This document shows positions 56,881 through 64,000 of a DNA stretch of 64,000 bases, piece after piece (position 1 is the first letter of the stretch; every line of letters starts with the position of its first letter). The notes under the pieces were generated by a model. It was not told the origin of the DNA. It ran no database searches and worked only from the letters and a program-made list of their open reading frames with translations. Source of the stretch: Nymphaea colorata (Eukaryota; Streptophyta; Magnoliopsida; Nymphaeales; Nymphaeaceae); assembly GCF_008831285.2 (NCBI RefSeq), contig NC_045148.1, positions 6,331,001 through 6,395,000 of the forward strand, written 5' to 3'. Position numbers and translations under genes: made by a program.

Positions 56881-57370
56881 TGTTGTTGTTTGCTACCAAC
56901 TGTGAAAAAATCATGAATTTGTGTGCTACCCACATGATCCATGATTGTTCTCTCTCTCTCTCTCTCTCTGAGTGGTGAAAGGACAGAGAGGCGCATGCCT
57001 TCCATGGTGGTCAGTTTGATGGTGTTGAAGTGCTGGCAAGGGGAAAAAGGCATATATCCCTGCAGCAGGCATGCTTCTTATGATTCCTTCTCAGATTTTA
57101 TGGTGGATATGATGCATCTCTGAACCCCTTCCCATCCCACATGATCCATCATTGGTGCGGTTCTACACACCCTCAATCTCTCTTTATATATATATATATA
57201 GATATAAAAGTGGGAGAAAGAGAGCTAGAAAAGAAACTCCTAGTCATCTAATCAGGGTGTTTATATGACCTATATGGATGGTTGAAGAAAACAAATACAA
57301 AAAAGTGCAAAGTAATATTATATAATAAAAATATTCATCACTTTTATCTTTGTTTTTCTTTTAACTGTGA
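55796..57370. other. Spacer with microsatellites, no gene recognised
   Basis: Contains (TA)n at 55,882-55,913, (GA)n at 56,834-56,878, (TC)n at 56,949-56,968 and (TA)n near 57,187. ORFs at 56.0-56.5 kb show no known domain. Confidence 0.45.
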
Positions 57371-57540
57371 CTCTGGTTAAATGGTTGAGTGAGTCCAACA
57401 TGTTCTGCTGGTTAAATGGTTGAGTGACTCTTAAAAGCCAAAGTTACCTTAAAAAAATTAAAAAAATTAAAGTTCATGGCTCTGGTTAAATGGTTGAGTG
57501 ACTCTTTAAAAGCCAAAGTTACCTTAAAAAAACCAAAGTC
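57371..57540 (+). repeat. GGTTAAATGGTTGAGTGACTC tandem/interspersed repeat, three copies
   Basis: CTGGTTAAATGGTTGAGTGA occurs three times (near 57,373, 57,409 and 57,483). Two copies extend through CTTAAAAGCCAAAGTTACC. Related sequence occurs inverted at 61,866-61,905 and near 49,050. Confidence 0.8.
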
Positions 57541-58577
57541 CATTCACTTTTCCTTGTTTTTGGGATTCAGGCTACCAGCTAGTCGACTAGCTACACCCCA
57601 AATAGAAGAAGAACCCTAAGAAAAGAAAAGGATGGTGTTGTAAGCGCCCCAACTTGATGCATGGATGCATGCGTGGATGCACACATCTACATAAACACAT
57701 AATAAGGATGCAAATAGGAAAACCAAAATGAGAGTGAGATTAATGGGAGGGGTCATGTGGCGGGGAAACGGTTGAAAGGAGGATGAAAAAAGTAAGAAAA
57801 AGCATACATGTGGGGAAGTTGGATGTTTTTAGCTTTTAGTGTTTGGTTTTTGGAGGCGGTTGGGGGCAAGTGAGCTTCCATGACAAAGCCATCGGTATCA
57901 CGTGATGAGAGAGGAAGAAAGACAGAGGTTATTTTTAATGGCCACCCCTCCAAGCAGTAGTGATTGTCGTTTGAGATCTCTCAATGCTGCGAGCAGTTGC
58001 ATTCCTCAACAGGAGATGGACGTCATTAACCAATCTCTCTCTCTCTTTCTCTCTCTACCTTCCCGTTACGTAGGCTCGGGGCACGTGCCCCTCAACCACC
58101 CACCCGTGAGCAGATGAAATAATTCGTCATATTACGTCTTAAAAGATCTATAATTTCGGCCGTTCATTTTCTTACAGATATCATTTTAAATATATTTTAA
58201 ATATTAATAGGATTGCTGACAAGCTGAGCCGAACTTAAGCTTCATTTAACTAAAAAACTAGAGCATGTCTGCAATTTCTTGTCAAAAAACAAGATTTAGA
58301 TGATGCTTGCTGCTCTTAACGTTTACATTACTGTAAGAACTGAGAAAACGTTCGACTGCAATGCTTCTAAATATTGCGATCAAAACCGTCATGCTTATTG
58401 CATGCAATGGATATGAAAATTGAAGCTTCACCGTCGATCTAAAACATGTCTTCCTTTTTGAAACTTTCGTTTTACATCCGGAGTCAAGAAAGCACCTGAC
58501 TGTCGAAGAAAAGGGCTGTTGGCCATCATTGGTCGATTTCACTTTCCTTTGTTTGTCCTGCATTGGCCTCCTCCATA

Positions 58578-58650
<73 letters not shown>

Positions 58651-60198
58651 TCTTCCATATGATAGAGAGAGCGAGCCAGAGAAAAAAAAAGAAAGACTTC
58701 AAACGAACCAACCAAATGTAAAGGAAGACCAAAGTCTTAGCCGTAATATGCATGTCAAGGGATGAAGTGCCAATTTTATTTGGTGGCTGATGTTGATATT
58801 TCTCATGCTAAAGTTTTACACGTTCAAAGTCAATATAATGGCTTCTCATGTGCACATTTTTTTCAATCATAAGCATGCCAGGGCAACATGAATTCCATCA
58901 CTAAAAGGCCAGTCTTCATAAACCTTTTCTGGGGAGGGTCTTCAGCAACGCTTTCCTAAAAATGTCACTTAAAGTCAGTTTTTAATGACCTTGTTTGGAC
59001 AATGTCAATGAAACTTAATTTTCACCATCTGATTATCTTAAAATCGATGTTTTAGATGAGAATACTCAGACTCAGCAAAGATAATTCTTTCTAGTCTTTT
59101 CATTTTAGGGTAGTGCTTTTTGTATTTGTTAACTCGGGGTGTTGTTGTCTCTTCAAGCACCCTATCGATGGAACTTCTCAAGCCTCAAGCTTTTTGGAGT
59201 ACCAACATTTCACCTCGTTCCTTTAATTTGAAAGCCTTAGATTTTTTATTCACATAGACAACTCCATGTAGTATACATTTCCATCGACCTTATACTACAA
59301 AATTACACGTCGCAAATAAGAAAAACACGTATATATGTGGCCTTGTGAATATCAATGCATGGAAAGGGAAATGCATATTATTGGACGACACGGGTTGCCT
59401 AAAAACCTTCTTTAAGTACAATATACTTAATAGATATAATTTTGAGATTTTTTTTTATGGGAAACATATACTAGATCATTTTTTGAGTTTGATAATGCTT
59501 TTACAATAGTAAAAAATGAACGGCTCTTATAATATAAAAACATTAATTACATAAAAAGCAATATCTTTTATAGCACACATGGATTTGAATACAGACATGT
59601 TTCATCTTAAATTAGAATTTACAAATGCCTTGTAATGTTAAAACTTTTTTTTTTAAAAAAAAACTTTCTAATAAGGAATAAGAGGTATAGAATTTGTCCT
59701 TGACCTCATGATTAATGATATACCAAATTTTTTCCCCTCTAAACACACGCGTGCATGCGCACGCACACACATGCACGTGTGTGTATATATATATATATAT
59801 CATCCGTTGATCTGTTTCATAGAATAGCTGAGAAGAAAACGAGGAGAAAAAAGTGTTGAGACATTTTCGTTATCTAGAATTATGAAATCTAATATTATTT
59901 TGTACCTTGTCTTCTTGTTCTTCTCTCAACGACTGATTTGAAAAAGATCAAGAACTGAAGTTCTTTATCCATCTAGCATATAAGTGTCAAGCACCTAATA
60001 GTTTCTTCCTTTTTACACACGCATACACACATACATATACACATATGATCATTGAATTCCTCTATACAAATTTAGAATGAGAAATTCTCTGCCTCTCACA
60101 GTAGACTGCATGTTTCAGTGTTTAATCATGCCTAATATATGCAATGCATCTGGCAGCTGCGATTAAACATTGCTCAAGATGGCTGAAATTTCTGCTCA

Positions 60199-60285
<87 letters not shown>

Positions 60286-60875
60286 CACCTATGGGGAGGT
60301 GAGGTTGAATATCTGGCAAATCACTTTAGATGAAGGGGATGACCAGTTAATCACACCTGCACATGGGGGGTTGCTTTTTCATGTGATGGAGGGCGGAAGG
60401 AATTTTAGTGGAAGGAAATATGTTGGGAAACTTCAAGGTTCTTCCACAGCCTTTAGAGCAGAGCATGCTTTGATGGAACACAAGTCAACTTGATCCATTG
60501 TCTCATTAATTAATTTATTTGGACAAATTGAAGAGGGGGGAATTGACCCAGTTGTGATTTCCATATCCCACTTATCCATCAACTTGTACCCCTTTTGTCT
60601 CCACCCACTACTAATTTTTTATTCAATTCTTTTAGGCGAGTTTCCCTTTCATTCGTGTTTTTTTTATTTAAAAGCAAGTTTAGAAAATCTTTATGAGAAT
60701 CAGAAAGGTGCAATAGGCAAACACCTAAACGCTGAATGGATCAAACAAAATGTTTTTTTCCTCGAAAACCTCCATGTTCAAAAAAAACCTGATGATGACA
60801 CATTGAAAACAGGAAGCAGTCCCATTATATATATATATATATATATATATAAGACTTGTTCGAAATTATTTGGGT
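57541..60875. other. Spacer with microsatellites, no gene recognised
   Basis: Holds (TG)n(AG)n at about 58,578-58,646, (CA)n(TG)n(TA)n at 59,745-59,800, a second copy of the 51,055 repeat at about 59,440-59,620 and (TC)n(TA)n at 60,198-60,284. ORFs that run through these arrays (Ser-Leu and Tyr-Ile strings) are artefacts. Confidence 0.45.
60198..60284. repeat. Compound (TC)n(TA)n microsatellite
   Basis: About 13 TC units are followed by about 30 TA units. This is the inverted equivalent of the TA-GA arrays nearby. Confidence 0.95.
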
Positions 60876-61085
60876 TGTTAGATTTTATAAGAGGATGAAG
60901 ATTAAGTTTCAAAAATAGAAACCCTATTATATTTCCAAGACATTGAAATGCCCCTCAAAAAGGCAAAGTGTATCATTTAAGAAAACTTATTCTTTTGAGG
61001 GGTATTTCAGTCTCTTAAAAATATAATTGAGTTTTCATATTTTTGAACTTAATTTTCACGATCTCAGCTTCTTTAAAATCAATGT
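60876..61085. repeat. Foldback element with ~65-bp inverted arms
   Basis: The left arm (about 60,898-60,963) runs AAGATTAAGTTTCAAAAATA ... GAAATGCCCCTCAAAA. The right arm (about 60,990-61,057) is its imperfect inverse, TTTTGAGGGGTATTTCAG ... TTTTTGAACTTAATTTTC. Weaker pairing extends outward to about 60,876 and 61,085. The loop is about 25 bp. No ORF lies inside. It looks like a MITE able to form a long hairpin RNA. Confidence 0.75.
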
Positions 61086-61860
61086 GACATATGAAGGACT
61101 GGTAGCTACCCATTTCACACACACACCATATATATATATGTGTGTGTGTGTGTGAAAATTGTTCTGAAGTTGATTTATTAAAGTTGATTCATATTTATTG
61201 CAGCTTCACTGGTTACAAAAATGGCGAGACAGAGTTGGTTCACTGCCATCCCTTTCCCAACGTTGGAATAATATCACTAGGGACAATCTAGTTTCAAACA
61301 ACAAGAAATGTCCGATTTTTAACATGGTAATGAAGTACGGGCTTAGCTCTAAACCCTGTTTCATTTATTTTAAGCAAAGCATAAATCCCAAGTAATTGAT
61401 ACATATTTTGTTCTCGATGTCACAAACATTAAATAAGTTTCCTTTAAAGAATGTTTGAGTTTGTGTGCGCTTAGAATAAGGTGTAGGGGAACGGCCACTT
61501 TCTTTAAAAAGGGGGCGAAATTAATTTAATCTTTCCGTGCCATTCTTCTTCCTCCCATATTCTCCAACTGACAGGAACATCTTGAAAGTTGAAACCCTCA
61601 AAAGAAAGAGAGACAGTCGTATAGCTATGCTCTATGAGGAAGTCCAAGTGGATCGCTGCTAGGCTGCTTTGTCACTAATGGTCAAAAGTGATAGCTAAAG
61701 AAGCAAAAAAGAATTAAGATTGTCGCTTTCCCAAAGTGTAGAAATAGTGTCATATGTATTTGATTATGCAGCTTCCACATTATAAAGAACATATATTTGT
61801 CATTAATTACTTCATGTTATCCCATTTATCTCATTATATATATATATATATATATATTAA

Positions 61861-61979
61861 ATGGTAGCTCTGGCTTTTAAGAGTCACTCAACTATCTAAT
61901 CAGGGTCATATGATCCAAACCATTTGCTTTACATAGACAAACTCGATTAGATGGTTAGGTAACTCTAGATAATCAGAGA
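61861..61979. repeat. ~115-bp foldback repeat next to a TA array
   Basis: CTCTGGCTTTTAAGAGTCAC with TCAACTATCTAATCAGGGTC on the left pairs imperfectly with GATTAGATGGTTAGGTAACT plus CTAGATAATCAGAGAG on the right. The loop contains ATCCAAACCATTTGCTTT. Half-copies occur at 57,371-57,540 and near 49,050. The (TA)n(GA)n array begins at once on its right side. Confidence 0.65.
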
Positions 61980-63187
<1,208 letters not shown>

Positions 63188-63664
63188 TAGGGTTGCACAT
63201 GAGCAGAGTGCAGCTCGAGTTAGTCAGCTTGACTTCAACTCTACTCAAAACATTTGAGCTTGGCCAGCTTGACTTAACTCGACGATATGCCAGCTTGACT
63301 TGACTCCATTAGACATGGCGATATAGCATCAAAATTGAGCTCGACTTGCTTAACTCGTTTAATTTGTTTTTGTTAATTTAATCTGTCTCATTTCTCTTCA
63401 CTCAGTTTAATTTTTGGTTTCATTTGACTAATTCAATTCAACTATGAATGACCATCTAATAGAAAACCCAATTACATCATATAAATTATATCTCATAAAG
63501 AAAAGCTTAACCACAAAAATCTCTCGTTTGACCGGAGCCGAGTTCAATTCGAACTCGACTCATTAACATTTCCAGCATAAATTTAAACTCAAGCTCGGGT
63601 CATCCATAAACCAGTTTAAGCCCAAGTCGAGTTTTTAGGGTGAGTTCGAGTGGAGCCACCCCTA
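63188..63664. mobile_element. hAT-like MITE, diverged
   Basis: The left end TAGGGTTGCACATGAG and right end GGAGCCACCCCTA are inverted relatives of the TAGGGCTGC ends of the element at 30,534. The interior has CAGCTTGACTTxACTC and GAACTCGACTC phrases of the same kind. The flanks CTACACTT and CTACACGG agree at 6 of 8 positions, which would suit an old hAT target duplication. It carries no coding capacity. Confidence 0.5.
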
Positions 63665-64000
63665 CTACACGGAGTGAGGAGACGCTCATGTCCATGAGTC
63701 AATTACCTGCTTTACTTCCTTTTCAAATGTCGCTATACAGATTAATTGAACTACAGCTTGCTTTTTTTCTCAAAACAAAGACGTATATTTCAGAACAGGA
63801 TGGTGACGGATGCATTCAATTCAAGATGAAAATCTCGCCAATTTCACCGTTTACTTCCCACAGTGATCGGTTGCAGTAATGACGTCGAATGGTTGGAACG
63901 ATGGGTGATCGGCAGTGGGAGTTAGGTCTGCAACAGGGAGGAGGGCATCAGGGGAAGCTTCCTTCAAGTGGGGAGTTGAGATACGAGCTGCCATCGAAGA
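63665..64000. other. Window end, no gene recognised
   Basis: A 79-codon frame begins inside the MITE and runs to 63,879 without a known domain. The last 120 bp are purine-rich and could belong to a feature beyond the window. Confidence 0.3.

Overview
The window is nuclear DNA from a flowering plant. It has two split genes with GT-AG introns, plant-type Ty1/copia and Ty3/gypsy LTR retrotransposons with tRNA-iMet primer sites, many small inverted-repeat transposons, AT-rich spacers and long (TA)n/(GA)n microsatellites. The species cannot be named from the sequence. Introns of 2 to 10 kb filled with transposons suggest a medium to large genome.

Region 1 (1-16,600) is repeat-derived. A decayed Ty3/gypsy chromovirus-type element lies on the + strand at about 5.0-10.7 kb, with gag, protease, reverse transcriptase, RNase H, truncated integrase and a chromodomain-like tail. 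Around it are other transposon-like fragments: an acidic ORF at 12.4 kb, a Myb/SANT-like tail at 13.2-13.6 kb and a broken RNase H1 N-terminal (viroplasmin-like) domain at 13.95 kb.

Region 2 (16,989-22,281, minus strand) is an apparently intact 8-exon gene for a 311-residue Sfp-type 4'-phosphopantetheinyl transferase. It probably activates acyl carrier protein in mitochondria. All splice phases join without a break.

Region 3 (25,907-42,100, plus strand) is an apparently intact 10-exon gene for a 341-residue BAR-plus-SH3 protein of the plant SH3P1/2/3 family (membrane traffic and autophagy). Intron 3 uses a GC-AG boundary. Intron 4 is 10.6 kb and about 80% of it is two antisense copia elements, each with a 5-bp target duplication and each carrying a smaller inverted-repeat element inside its gag. 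Intron 9 holds a solo LTR of the second copia family in sense orientation. All three LTRs of that family carry a conserved ~51-bp palindrome made of two inverted mitosis-specific activator (MSA, Myb3R-site) motifs flanked by TGGGCC boxes, just upstream of the TATA box. This is the most original observation here.

Region 4 (42,101-64,000) holds no gene that I can support. It contains a decayed hAT transposase (43.4-45.6 kb, minus), tRNA-like SINE copies, foldback elements, several dispersed repeat families and many compound microsatellites. The two host genes diverge from a 3.6-kb spacer (22.3-25.9 kb). I see no functional link between them.
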